Positions 1 through 8,410 of a stretch of DNA of 52,900 nucleotides are shown here, in pieces; the stretch's first letter is position 1; each line of letters starts with the position of its first letter. Source of the stretch: DMER64 sp964554535. Its GTDB lineage: Bacteria; Bacteroidota; Bacteroidia; Bacteroidales; UBA932. The translations under genes and the position numbers were made by a program. The stretch covers positions 1 to 52,900 of the forward strand of contig CAZKPB010000016.1 of the NCBI GenBank assembly GCA_964554535.1. The letters are read 5' to 3'. The notes beneath the pieces were generated by a model. It worked only from the letters and a program-made list of their open reading frames with translations, did not search any database and had not been told where the DNA came from.

Positions 1-215
1 TCAAGATGTCAATGAACTTACTTTATTTTAAAATTTTAACGCATCAGTAGTAATTAAATTAAGTAAGAATTAGGTAAGTTGTTATTTGAACACAATTATA
101 CACAAAATTAATTTATTCCGTTCAGACAGACAATAACATACCTCGCCGGAATTACATTTTTTTGATTCAGATTGTTTTAATTTTGACCCAAACACCCAAC
201 ATCAACAAGATTTGT

Positions 216-223
216 TAAATTTG
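216..223 (+). promoter_or_regulatory. -7 promoter element
   Basis: TAAATTTG matches the Bacteroidota -7 consensus TAnnTTTG and lies 32 nt upstream of the first start codon. No TTTG lies at the usual 19-21 nt spacing upstream; the nearest is about 30 nt away. The promoter is therefore supported by its -7 half only. The preceding 215 bases are AT-rich and contain no recognisable gene. Confidence 0.5.
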
Positions 224-255
224 TATATAATACAATAATTGGCCCCATACTATTT

Positions 256-927
256 ATGCAACGTGTAATCCATTTTTTAACCGGCCTTGCAGACCACACC
301 TGCAAAGAGTGGTTTGACGCCCATAAAGACGACTACCTGCAGGTGCAGCAACTTTGTCACGACCTGGCAACTCAACTGATAGACGGCATTTCCCGGTTTG
401 ACCCCTCAGTCAGGGGATTGACCGTCAGGGACGTCACCTACCGCATTTACCGCGACCTGCGTTTCAGCAACGACAAGACACCCTACAAGACCCATATTGG
501 CATCTACGTGTGTCCGGGCGGCAAAAAATCACTCAAGGCCGGCTATTACTTTCATATAGAGCCCGGAGCCACCGGAGGACAACCCAAGAGTATGCTGTGT
601 AGCGGCCTTTACTGCCCCACACCGGCCCTTCTCAAAAGTGTCAGGGAAGAAATTGAGTTTAACGGCACCGCCTATACGGACGCCATAGAACAGGCCGACG
701 GTTTCTCTCTGGAACACGAAAATCCGCTCAAACGAGTACCGCAGGGCTTCCCGGCCGATTCTCCCCGGGCACCTTATCTTATGTTGCGCCACCATTTGAT
801 AAGCCGGCCGGTGGACAATGAGTGGATTACCCAAAAGGACCTGGCATCACGCACCGTGCGGGAGTTTGAAAAGACCCGCCCTTTTGTAGTGCTGCTCAAT
901 AAAGCGGTGGACTATGCCCTGGACTGA
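256..927 (+). CDS. DUF2461 family protein
   Basis: The 223-residue protein matches the DUF2461 (TIGR02453) family of uncharacterised bacterial and fungal proteins. The hallmark segment is visible near residues 60-85 (YRIYRDLRFSNDKTPYKTH), followed by a YYFHIEPG block near residue 100. Length is normal for the family. It has no signal peptide or membrane segment, so it is probably cytoplasmic. The start is an ATG 32 nt after a -7 element. Its end overlaps the next gene by 14 nt, which suggests translational coupling with the oxidoreductase. The biochemical function of the family is not known to me. Confidence 0.9.
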   Translation: MQRVIHFLTGLADHTCKEWFDAHKDDYLQVQQLCHDLATQLIDGISRFDPSVRGLTVRDVTYRIYRDLRFSNDKTPYKTHIGIYVCPGGKKSLKAGYYFHIEPGATGGQPKSMLCSGLYCPTPALLKSVREEIEFNGTAYTDAIEQADGFSLEHENPLKRVPQGFPADSPRAPYLMLRHHLISRPVDNEWITQKDLASRTVREFEKTRPFVVLLNKAVDYALD

Positions 928-2014
928 TAGCACCCCGCGCATAAAAGCCGGCATCATTGGTTTTGGCCGCATGGGAGAAAAATACCTCAAGGAGCTTCTC
1001 AAATCCGACCAATGGGAAGTGACCGCCATCTGCGACACCGACCCCGACTCCTTGCATGTGGCCCGACAGTTGGCCCCGGCCGCCACCCTGCTCACTCAAA
1101 ACGAAAACGACCTCTTTGGCGACCCGACACTGGATACGGTCATACTGACCGCCTTGGCCGACTCGCGCAAAAACCAGATAATCAAAGCCATTGCCTCACA
1201 AAAACACATAATTGCCGAGAAACCCATTGGCCAGAGCCGGCAAGACGAGTGGGACGCCGTGCGGGCTCTGGAAGAAAGTTCCCGCATGGGAACGGTCAAT
1301 CTGGCCCTGCGCAACGCCTGGTACAACCACATCCTCAAAGATTTCATTGAATCGGGCCAAATAGGCAACTTGGCCATCATCCGGGTCTGCCATATGACCC
1401 CGGGCCTGATGCCCAATGAGGGCCACCAGGCGGAAGGTCCGTCATTTCACGACTGCGGGATGCACTATGTGGACATCACGCGCTGGTTTGCCCAAAGCGA
1501 TTTCAAGAGCTGGAACGCTCAGGCCATCCGTATGTGGAGTTATCCTCAGCCCTGGTGGCTGCAATGCCACGGCACCTTTGAAAACGGGATAGTGTTTGAT
1601 GTAACTCAGGGGCACGTTTACGGCCAGCTGGCCAAGGACCCCACGCACAACTCGTATATTGACCTTATAGGCACCAAGGGGATAGCCCGTATGAGCCATG
1701 ACTTTGTCACCGCCACCGTGGATTTGCACGGAGTGGATGTAACCCGTCACATTGAGAAGCCCTACAACGACAAAAATGTGGATATTCTGTGCCAAAAATT
1801 TGCCACCGCGTTGCGATCAGGGGTTCCGGACCCCACCCTGCCCACGTTCCGGGACTCGGCCATAGCCTCACAATATGCCTGGACGTTTCTGGAAGACGCG
1901 GAGCGTCATGATATGCCCGCCGTGGGTACTCCGGCCGAGATGGCCGCCATTCTGGACCGTCGCACCAACCAGCACATAGGCTACGGGTTGCTGCGGCAAA
2001 AAAGAAACAAATAG
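914..2014 (+). CDS. Gfo/Idh/MocA family oxidoreductase
   Basis: A 366-residue NAD(P)-dependent oxidoreductase of the Gfo/Idh/MocA family, whose members oxidise or reduce sugars, inositols and similar polyols. The N-terminal Rossmann motif GIIGFGRMGEKY lies at residues 13-24. The family EKP motif (HIIAEKPIG) is near residue 98, and a catalytic-type histidine region (FHDCGMHYVDITRW) near residues 178-192. The C-terminal half has the usual alpha/beta substrate domain. The start codon overlaps the end of the DUF2461 gene. The stop lies 4 nt from the convergent malY-like gene, leaving no room for a terminator. The substrate cannot be assigned. Confidence 0.9.
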   Translation: MPWTDSTPRIKAGIIGFGRMGEKYLKELLKSDQWEVTAICDTDPDSLHVARQLAPAATLLTQNENDLFGDPTLDTVILTALADSRKNQIIKAIASQKHIIAEKPIGQSRQDEWDAVRALEESSRMGTVNLALRNAWYNHILKDFIESGQIGNLAIIRVCHMTPGLMPNEGHQAEGPSFHDCGMHYVDITRWFAQSDFKSWNAQAIRMWSYPQPWWLQCHGTFENGIVFDVTQGHVYGQLAKDPTHNSYIDLIGTKGIARMSHDFVTATVDLHGVDVTRHIEKPYNDKNVDILCQKFATALRSGVPDPTLPTFRDSAIASQYAWTFLEDAERHDMPAVGTPAEMAAILDRRTNQHIGYGLLRQKRNK

Positions 2015-2018
2015 CGCG

Positions 2019-3209
2019 TCAGCGGGTACACTCGAGGTAATGGGCCTCAAGCCGGGCAAACGCCCGTAGCAGCACCGCGCGCGGGGTAGCCACGTTAAGC
2101 CGCATAAAGCCTCGGCCTTCCTTGCCGAACATTTCCCCGTCATTCAGACCCAGGCCCGCGTCCACAAAAAACTGCGGAATGTTTTGAATACCCTTGGACG
2201 TCAATTCCCTGCAATCCAGCCAGACCAAAAAAGAAGCCTGCGGGTCAATGACCTTGACGGCAGGGAGGTTACGCTGCAGGAAATCCTTTACCCAGGCAAT
2301 GTTTTCTTCCACATAGGCAAGCATTTGCTCCCGCCAGGGTTCTCCGTGCACATAGGCCGCCTCGGTGGCAATGGTGGCCAAAAAAGGCGCATCGGCCAGT
2401 TCGTTGGCGTTCAGAAAGTCGTAGAATTTGCGGCGGATGGCGTCATTGGGCACCACGGCATACGAACTGACTATGCCGGCAATATTGAATGTTTTGGAAG
2501 GAGCGGCAAAAGTGATGCTGTTTTCGCGGGCCTGAGCGCTGACGGTGGCAAAAGGCACGTGTTTATGGCCGTTGAAGGCCATGTCGGCGTGAATCTCGTC
2601 ACTGGCCACCAGCACGTTATAGCGCGCACATAGCGAGGCCAGGCGGTGCAGGGTATCGGCACTCCATACCCGGCCCGAAGGATTGTGCGGGTTGGAAAGC
2701 AACAGCAACTTGCAGCCTCCCTGACGGAAAAGCGTTTCCAGTTGCACAAAATTCATCTGGTATTGACGGCCGTTGAAATGAAGAGGATTGTACAACACGC
2801 GGCGGCCGTTGTGTTCGGTGACCAGACGGAACGGATGGTACACGGGCGGCTGAATGACCACCCCGTCACCCGGCCGGGTAAAAGCCAGTTCCACCAGACC
2901 CAGTCCCTTTACTATGCCCGGAATATAGGCCAGCCATTCCTGTTTAACCGTCCAGTGGTGACGGGCGGAGAGCCAATCCATAATGCTCTTCCAGTAACTC
3001 TGCGGAGGAACGGTGTAACCGTATACGGGATGTTCCAGCCGCTTGATAAGGGCTTCCCGTATAAAATCGGGGGTTTCAAAATCCATATCGGCCACCCACA
3101 AGGGAATGATGTCCCTTGTGCCAAAGAGCGCCTGTGCCCGTTCCCATTTGACGCAATGGCTGTCGGTCCGGTCAATGATTTTGTCAAAGTCGTATTTTGT
3201 TTCGCTCAT
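2019..3209 (-). CDS. MalY/PatB-type PLP enzyme (aminotransferase or C-S lyase)
   Basis: A 396-residue fold-type I pyridoxal-phosphate enzyme of the MalY/PatB branch of class I/II aminotransferases, often a cystathionine beta-lyase. The N-terminus (FDKIIDRTDSHCVKW, then WVADMDFETP) is diagnostic of this branch. The PLP-binding lysine is in APSKTFNIAG near residue 240, and NPHNPSGRVW is the conserved cofactor-site loop. It starts 1 nt after the stop of the upstream nucleotidyltransferase gene, so the three minus-strand genes form one operon. The operon context does not reveal why a C-S lyase sits with cell-wall sugar genes. True substrate is unknown. Confidence 0.9.
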   Translation of the reverse strand: MSETKYDFDKIIDRTDSHCVKWERAQALFGTRDIIPLWVADMDFETPDFIREALIKRLEHPVYGYTVPPQSYWKSIMDWLSARHHWTVKQEWLAYIPGIVKGLGLVELAFTRPGDGVVIQPPVYHPFRLVTEHNGRRVLYNPLHFNGRQYQMNFVQLETLFRQGGCKLLLLSNPHNPSGRVWSADTLHRLASLCARYNVLVASDEIHADMAFNGHKHVPFATVSAQARENSITFAAPSKTFNIAGIVSSYAVVPNDAIRRKFYDFLNANELADAPFLATIATEAAYVHGEPWREQMLAYVEENIAWVKDFLQRNLPAVKVIDPQASFLVWLDCRELTSKGIQNIPQFFVDAGLGLNDGEMFGKEGRGFMRLNVATPRAVLLRAFARLEAHYLECTR

Positions 3210-3210
3210 A

Positions 3211-3948
3211 TTAAAAACTCAGTTCGTTAATTTTCCCCATATCCTTGATTTGCAGCCCCTCCACCTCAACTCCCACAATCTCTGCCCGGGCCGCGGTTTC
3301 CAGATAAAAATCCACGATGGGAAACACGTCGGGCCAATTTTCCATAGCCTGTACAATGGCCGGGGAAATCACGTGGGTCCCGGCAAAAGCTTTTTTTTGA
3401 CACCGGGACAGGTCCAGGTTGGGATACGGCGACCGCACCTGCCCCGTTTCCAAATTGGTCCAGCCCACCAGACGGTTTTGGGCGTCAAACAGAAAATAGC
3501 GGGCGGTCTTGCGTTCGCTCACCAGCAAAGTAGCCAGGGAAGACGGACGGTGCGCCCTGTAAAAGGCCTGCAAATCCAGATTGGATACTATATCTACATT
3601 ATGCACCAAAAAAGGCAGGGACGGGTCCATAAGGCGGGCCGCCTTTTTGATGCCTCCCCCGGTGTTGAGCAACTGTGCGGATTCGTCAGAAAATGTCACT
3701 TGCAGGTTCCAATCGGGATGCGCGTCCAGATAGCGCTCCACGTGGTCCACTAACATGGGAGCAAAATGATGCACGTTAATGACAATCCGGTCAAAGCCCT
3801 GCGCATAGAGTTTGGGCAGCAGCCAGTCAATCATGGGACGGCTTTCTCCGGTACGCGAGTCGGTCACATTCACTAATGCCTTGGGTAAGGTATCTGTCAG
3901 AGGTTTCAGACGCGTGCCCAATCCGGCCGCAAAGACTAGCGCCTGCAT
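3211..3948 (-). CDS. murU: MurU-like sugar-1-phosphate nucleotidyltransferase
   Basis: A 245-residue nucleotidyltransferase. The signature GLGTRLKPLTDTLPKALVNV is at the N-terminus and acidic metal-site residues occur further on (VHNVDIVSNLD). The reading frame stays open 43 codons upstream, but the ATG at 3948 directly precedes the conserved MQALVFAAGLGTR, so I chose it. That start is 1 nt after the upstream stop. Together with the adjacent AmgK-like kinase, the best assignment is N-acetylmuramate-1-phosphate uridylyltransferase in anabolic peptidoglycan recycling. A mannose-1-phosphate guanylyltransferase cannot be excluded by sequence alone; the pairing is the main argument. Confidence 0.8.
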   Translation of the reverse strand: MQALVFAAGLGTRLKPLTDTLPKALVNVTDSRTGESRPMIDWLLPKLYAQGFDRIVINVHHFAPMLVDHVERYLDAHPDWNLQVTFSDESAQLLNTGGGIKKAARLMDPSLPFLVHNVDIVSNLDLQAFYRAHRPSSLATLLVSERKTARYFLFDAQNRLVGWTNLETGQVRSPYPNLDLSRCQKKAFAGTHVISPAIVQAMENWPDVFPIVDFYLETAARAEIVGVEVEGLQIKDMGKINELSF

Positions 3949-3949
3949 G

Positions 3950-5368
3950 TTACAGATCCTTTTCCGTCTCCAGTTCCCTGTGGAAGAGATGGACGTGAAT
4001 ATCGTATTTCTTGGCAAGGTACTCGGCCAGATGAGTGGCGCAGTATACCGAGCGATGCTGGCCTCCGGTACAGCCAAAGCTGCACATCAGGTGGGTGAAC
4101 TTGCGCTCCATAAAGCGCTGCACGTGTGCATCCATAAGCGCATAGGCATGTTCCAGAAACGTCAGTACTCCCCCGTCTTCTTCCAGAAACCGGATGACTT
4201 CCGGGTCTTCACCGGTAAAATGGCGGTAGTGCTCGTACTTCCCGGGGTTTTCCAGGCCTCGGCAATCAAACACGTAGCCGCCCCCGTTGCCGCTGGTATC
4301 GCTGGGAATGCCTTTTTTGTAGGCAAAACTGCAAACAGTCACCTCCAGTTTGCGTTTGTCCACCATTTCCAGGTACTGCCGCATGGAAGTCAATTCCACC
4401 AGCAGGGCAGACAGGTAGGGGTATTCAGTAAACGGCTCTTTCAACAGTTTGCGCAGATTGTCCAGGGCATAGGGTACACTTTGCAGGAAATGCGGTTTCT
4501 TTTCAAAATAGCCGCGGAAGCCATAGGCGCCCAACACCTGCAGGGTGCGGAAAAGTACAAAATGACGCAATTGCACGCAGAAGGCGGCCTTGTCTATGGG
4601 CTGGTATTCCTGAAGGGCATCCAAGTACGTGTCCAGCAACAGGTCTTTGAGTTCTTCCGAGTACTTGGCCTTGGCCTGCCAGATGAACGAAGCCACGTCG
4701 TAATAAATGGGCCCCTTACGGCCTCCCTGGAAATCAATATAATACGGCGAATCATCCACCAGCATTACGTTACGTGCCTGAAAATCACGGTACATAAACG
4801 TATCGGACATGGTCTTCATGAGGGAGTCGGAGAGTTTGCGAAAATCGTTTTCCAGCGCAATCTCATTGAATTCCAACCCGGAAGCCTTTAAAAAACAATA
4901 TTTGAAATAGTTGAGGTCAAACGAAATCATCCGCTCGTCAAAAGCGGGTTGCGGGTAGCAGACATTGAAGTCAAGCCCACGGGCCCCCTTGAACTGCAAG
5001 GCGGGCAACATACTTATGGTACGGCACAACAGGTTGCGTTCCTGAGGGTCATAACTCCCCGCCTCCCTGCCGTTCTGTACGGCCACAAAGAGCGTCCGGT
5101 CACCAAGGTCTTCCTGGAGGTAAGACAACTCGTCCTCACTCACACACAACACCCTGGGAACGGGAAGTCCCTGCCGGTGAAAATGGTCGGCCAGAGCACG
5201 AAACGCCCTGTTTTCATCCACACAGGTTCCGTAAGTACCTATAAGCGTGTTTCCCTGTGCCGATGTGAGCCGGAAGTAGCGGCGGTTACTGCCGGAAGAA
5301 GGTAGTTCCACAATAGCTTGAGGTGCAACGCCCGTAAAGTTTTTATATAGAGTGGTTATTTGTTCCAT
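3950..5368 (-). CDS. amgK: AmgK-like aminosugar kinase fused to RapZ C-terminal domain
   Basis: A 472-residue two-domain protein. Residues about 1-320 are an aminoglycoside-phosphotransferase-like kinase. The catalytic loop is YRDFQARNVML (near 193) and the metal-binding segment YIDFQGGRKGPIYYD (near 210), closest to the MurNAc/GlcNAc kinase AmgK. Residues about 335-472 match the C-terminal domain of RapZ/YvcJ: CSFAYKKGIP, FDCRGLENPG, and CTGGQHRSVYCATHLA near 431-446. In E. coli RapZ this domain senses glucosamine-6-phosphate. The RapZ N-terminal P-loop domain is missing; the kinase takes its place. First gene of an operon with murU and a MalY-like enzyme, with a -7 promoter element 18 nt upstream. 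The sensing role here is inferred. Confidence 0.87.
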   Translation of the reverse strand: MEQITTLYKNFTGVAPQAIVELPSSGSNRRYFRLTSAQGNTLIGTYGTCVDENRAFRALADHFHRQGLPVPRVLCVSEDELSYLQEDLGDRTLFVAVQNGREAGSYDPQERNLLCRTISMLPALQFKGARGLDFNVCYPQPAFDERMISFDLNYFKYCFLKASGLEFNEIALENDFRKLSDSLMKTMSDTFMYRDFQARNVMLVDDSPYYIDFQGGRKGPIYYDVASFIWQAKAKYSEELKDLLLDTYLDALQEYQPIDKAAFCVQLRHFVLFRTLQVLGAYGFRGYFEKKPHFLQSVPYALDNLRKLLKEPFTEYPYLSALLVELTSMRQYLEMVDKRKLEVTVCSFAYKKGIPSDTSGNGGGYVFDCRGLENPGKYEHYRHFTGEDPEVIRFLEEDGGVLTFLEHAYALMDAHVQRFMERKFTHLMCSFGCTGGQHRSVYCATHLAEYLAKKYDIHVHLFHRELETEKDL

Positions 5369-5385
5369 AGCGTTTTGTTTGTCCG

Positions 5386-5393
5386 CAAATTTA
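5386..5393 (-). promoter_or_regulatory. -7 promoter element for the amgK-murU-malY operon
   Basis: On the minus strand this reads TAAATTTG, a full match to TAnnTTTG, ending 18 nt before the kinase start codon. It sits back-to-back with a plus-strand -7 element only about 14 nt away, making a compact divergent promoter region. Confidence 0.55.
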
Positions 5394-5406
5394 CAGAAAA
5401 TATCTG

Positions 5407-5414
5407 TATCTTTG
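5407..5414 (+). promoter_or_regulatory. -7 promoter element for the HerA-like gene
   Basis: TATCTTTG matches TAnnTTTG on the plus strand. If used, the transcript would have an untranslated leader of about 235 nt before the HerA-like start codon at 5652. That leader contains a repeat and three hairpins. No clear TTTG lies at the optimal -33 spacing; TTTG occurs at 5378-5381. Confidence 0.45.
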
Positions 5415-5441
5415 TGGAAGTACTTAACCTATTCATCTTTC

Positions 5442-5515
5442 GCAAGTGGGAACACCTACACTAAGTTACTACGGTACACACAACTACCACCGCCTGCAAG
5501 GTCTTGCGACCTTGC
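5442..5515 (+). repeat. Leader repeat, copy A
   Basis: About 74 bp that align with 37979-38056, sharing GCAAGTG, AACACCTACA, CACACAACTACCACC and TGCAAGGTCTTGCGA in the same order. The 3' end forms a perfect 7-bp hairpin (5497-5514, CAAGGTC-ttgc-GACCTTG). Both copies lie in the same orientation just upstream of plus-strand genes. A 62-codon open frame across this copy (5446-5634) has no recognisable protein features and is best read as repeat sequence. Confidence 0.75.
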
Positions 5516-5567
5516 GTGGGGTTGTTAGTTTTCTTCGCTTCGCTCAGACGCTCAGTTCCTTCGCTTG

Positions 5568-5632
5568 GGCGGCTGCCCAGCCGCCGTGTCGCTTACGCTC
5601 CCTAATGGGTATGTTTCGCATTTGCGAAACAT
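5568..5632 (+). other. Two hairpins in the leader of the HerA-like gene
   Basis: GGCGGCT-gccc-AGCCGCC (5568-5585) and ATGTTTCGC-attt-GCGAAACAT (5611-5632) are perfect inverted repeats with 7- and 9-bp stems. The second ends 20 nt before the start codon at 5652. Neither is followed by a T tract, so they look like leader structure or repeat debris rather than terminators. Confidence 0.55.
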
Positions 5633-5651
5633 AAATTTCACTCATTCTACT

Positions 5652-7190
5652 ATGTTTACAGCTGACCGCAACTTTTACATTGCCCACAGTCAGGAGCCTA
5701 TTTTTCTGACAGGCAAAATGGCTAACCGCCACGGACTTATATCGGGAGCCACAGGCACGGGGAAAACCGTCTCACTGCAAGTACTGGCCGAAACGTTTTC
5801 ACAAGCCGGAGTTCCCTGTTTTATGGCCGATATGAAAGGCGATTTGTCCGGCATCAGCCAGACAGGAGCCATGAACGGCTTTATTGAAAAACGTTGCGCC
5901 GAATTTCAGATTTCAAACCCCGCCTTTTCCGGTTGTCCCACCCGCTTCTTTGACGTATTCGGGGAACAGGGGCACCCGCTGCGCACCACCATCTCGCAAA
6001 TGGGACCCGAGTTACTCTCGCGTCTGTTGGAACTTACCGACGTGCAACAGGGCGTCCTGCACATTGTATTCAAGATTGCCGATGACAAAGGCCTGCTGCT
6101 GATAGACCTCAAAGACCTGCGGATGATGCTTACTTACGTGGCCGCCCATTCCGATGAATTCACCACCACATATGGCAACGTCACTTCACAGAGTATCGGC
6201 GCCATACAGCGTGCCCTGCTGACGCTGGAAAGCCAGGGGGCGGAGTGTTTCTTTGGCGAACCGGCCTTCAATGTGTACGACTTCATTCAGACAGAAAGCG
6301 GAAAAGGGGTGATGAACGTACTGGCCGCCGACAAGCTGATGCAGTCTCCCAAACTCTATTCCACCTTCCTGCTCTGGCTGTTAAGCGAGTTGTACTCGGA
6401 ACTTCCGGAAGTGGGCGACATGGATCTTCCCAAATTTGTCTTTTTCTTTGACGAAGCCCACTACCTCTTTGACGACACGCCCAAAGCCCTGGTGGACAAA
6501 ATAGAACAGGTAGTCCGCCTTATCCGCTCCAAAGGTGTGGGCGTCTACTTCATTACTCAAAGCCCCACCGACATCCCTGACAGCGTTCTGGGTCAGTTGG
6601 GCAACCGTATTCAGCACGCCCTGCGCGCTTACACCCCTAAGGAAGTCAAGGCCATCAAAGCCGCTTCAGAGACCTTCCGCGCCAACCCCGCCTTTGACAC
6701 CCAACAGGCCATTCTGGAACTCGGTACGGGAGAAGCCCTGGTTTCTTTCCTGGATCCCAAAGGCATTCCCGCCATGGTACAGCGGGCCAAAATGCTCTTT
6801 CCCCTGAGTTCCATCGGTGCCATTAGTCCGGCACAACGCGAATCTCTCATCAAAAACTCACGTCTGTACGGCACCTACGAGCGTTCCTTTGACCGCGAAA
6901 GTGCCTACGAACGCCTCACCTCGGAACAACTGGCCGCCCGGAAACGAGACGCCGACCTTAAAAAGGCCGAGGAAGAACGCAAGGAGGAAGAACGCCTCCA
7001 AAAAGAACGAGACCGCGAGCGCGAAAGATTACGTGAGGGCCGAGGCTACCGAAGCGCCCCCGCCCCCCGCCGCAAATCCACCCGAATGTCCCCGCTGGAA
7101 AAAGCCGCCGGAGCCGCCGCTTCTTCCATCGGCCGGCAGGCCGGTTCCATGCTGATCCGCAGTATTTTAGGCAACCTCATAAAGAAGTAA
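5652..7190 (+). CDS. HerA/YjgR-type ATPase (DUF853)
   Basis: A 512-residue ATPase of the DUF853/YjgR group related to HerA helicases. Walker A is GATGTGKTVSLQ near residue 35. Walker B is FVFFFDEAHYLFDD near residue 270, and VYFITQSPTDIP is the following sensor-like motif. The C-terminus (about 420-480) is highly charged, a probable coiled coil rich in E, K and R. The frame is open upstream to 5565, but those codons lie in repeat sequence and the conserved protein starts at the ATG at 5652. It is presumed to act on DNA or as a motor in the cytoplasm; no partner nuclease gene is adjacent. It is followed 36 nt later by a broken DUF418 gene. Confidence 0.88.
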   Translation: MFTADRNFYIAHSQEPIFLTGKMANRHGLISGATGTGKTVSLQVLAETFSQAGVPCFMADMKGDLSGISQTGAMNGFIEKRCAEFQISNPAFSGCPTRFFDVFGEQGHPLRTTISQMGPELLSRLLELTDVQQGVLHIVFKIADDKGLLLIDLKDLRMMLTYVAAHSDEFTTTYGNVTSQSIGAIQRALLTLESQGAECFFGEPAFNVYDFIQTESGKGVMNVLAADKLMQSPKLYSTFLLWLLSELYSELPEVGDMDLPKFVFFFDEAHYLFDDTPKALVDKIEQVVRLIRSKGVGVYFITQSPTDIPDSVLGQLGNRIQHALRAYTPKEVKAIKAASETFRANPAFDTQQAILELGTGEALVSFLDPKGIPAMVQRAKMLFPLSSIGAISPAQRESLIKNSRLYGTYERSFDRESAYERLTSEQLAARKRDADLKKAEEERKEEERLQKERDRERERLREGRGYRSAPAPRRKSTRMSPLEKAAGAAASSIGRQAGSMLIRSILGNLIKK

Positions 7191-7226
7191 TGCGAATTCT
7201 TTTTCCCTAACCTATAACCTTAATTT

Positions 7227-8395
7227 ATGTATACTTCCAACTTTAGACCCAACACGCGTATTGATGTGGTGGACGTGTTGCGCGGCATAGCCATTGCCGG
7301 CATTCTGCTTGTCCACAGTATTGAAAAATACAACTTGTATTATTTTCCCGAGACGGACTGCGGTCTTCTCAAATTTTTGGACGTTGCGGCTTTCCAGGGA
7401 TTTTTCCAGTTTGTGCTGGCCGGAAAAATGTACGCCATTTTTGCCCTGCTGTTCGGTATCAGTTTCTTTGTGCAGAACGACAACCAGGGCAGAAAGGCAA
7501 GGATTTCGGCGGCCGTTTTGCCTGGCGCATGGTCATTCTTCTGGGTTTCGGCCTGCTCAATTCGGTATTCTACAACGGAGATATTCTGGCCATGTATGCC
7601 ATCTGCGGCTTGTTCCTCATTCCCATGCGAAAACTGAACACCAAAATAGTATTCTGGATAATGCTCTTCTTTGCCATCCAGCCCGTGGAATGGTACTATG
7701 TCATCCGCGCCGTCTGCAATCCCGAATGGCATATGCCGGCGGGAATATCCGGCAAATTCTTCAGTATGGCTTACGAAATACAGACAACCGGCACTTTTTG
7801 GGAAATTACAAAATACAACCTTACCGGAGGTCTTCTGGCTTCACACAGCTACAGTGTGGACCACGGCCGTATCACCCAGACCCTGTTTCTGTTCCTGTTG
7901 GGACTTATTCTGGGCCGCAAACGCCGGTTTTACGATGAAGGTGACAACAAACAATTTTGGATTTATGTGCTGACCGCCGCCATTGCCGTTTTCTTCCCCC
8001 TTTACGGGATGAGCAACGCGCTGCCCGAATACCTTCCCGCAAACGTTATGAGGCCGCTTTCCATTATTCTCAATATGTGGAGCAACGCCGCCTTTGCCGC
8101 AATGATGGTATCTTCCGTGGTGCTGCTGTACTACAATACCAAACTGCAGCCGCTGCTTCACAAGCTGGCTCCCTACGGCAAAATGAGCCTTACCAACTAC
8201 ATTGGACAGGGCATCATTGGCAGCATCCTCTTTTTTGGATGGGGATTCGGACTATATAAAGTCTGTGGCGGGTTTTACAGCCTGCTCATTGGCATCTGCA
8301 TCTTCATTGGCCAGTATTTCTTCTGCAAATGGTGACTCAAGCATCACACCCACGGTCCGTTGGAAGGGCTGTGGCGTACCCTTACCTGGATTTAA
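7227..8395 (+). pseudogene. DUF418 membrane protein, frameshift plus nonsense
   Basis: The N-terminal part (residues 1-90, DVLRGIAIAGILLVHS, then FALLFGISFFVQNDNQ) is a classic DUF418 start with membrane helices. Near 7488-7496 the frame is lost. Homology resumes in the next frame (KGKDFGGRFAWR, then ILLGFGLLNSVFYNGDIL), consistent with loss of one base in AGAAAGGC. At 8333-8335 a TGA interrupts the conserved C-terminus: FFCKW-stop-LKHHTHGPLEGLWRTLTW, where the family usually has WW. After restoring one base the gene would encode about 389 residues ending at 8395. Two independent lesions argue for a decaying gene, although an assembly indel cannot be excluded for the first. Confidence 0.85.
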
Positions 8396-8410
8396 CAATT
8401 ATTTCAAGAT

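Noticed and set aside
3812..4891. 359-codon plus-strand open frame
   Set aside because: Lies opposite the kinase/RapZ fusion and MurU-like genes, both of which have clear motifs.
5446..5634. 62-codon open frame in the leader of the HerA-like gene
   Set aside because: Consists of repeat and hairpin sequence; the first part is shared with a non-coding copy at 37979-38056 in which this frame is not preserved.
7480..7500. Programmed ribosomal frameshift in the DUF418 gene
   Set aside because: No classical slippery heptamer with a downstream structure was seen, and the additional nonsense codon favours decay or sequence error.
8333..8335. TGA recoded as tryptophan or selenocysteine
   Set aside because: Other genes here end at TGA (for example 2019 and 48986), the same gene also has a frameshift, and no selenocysteine insertion structure was evident.
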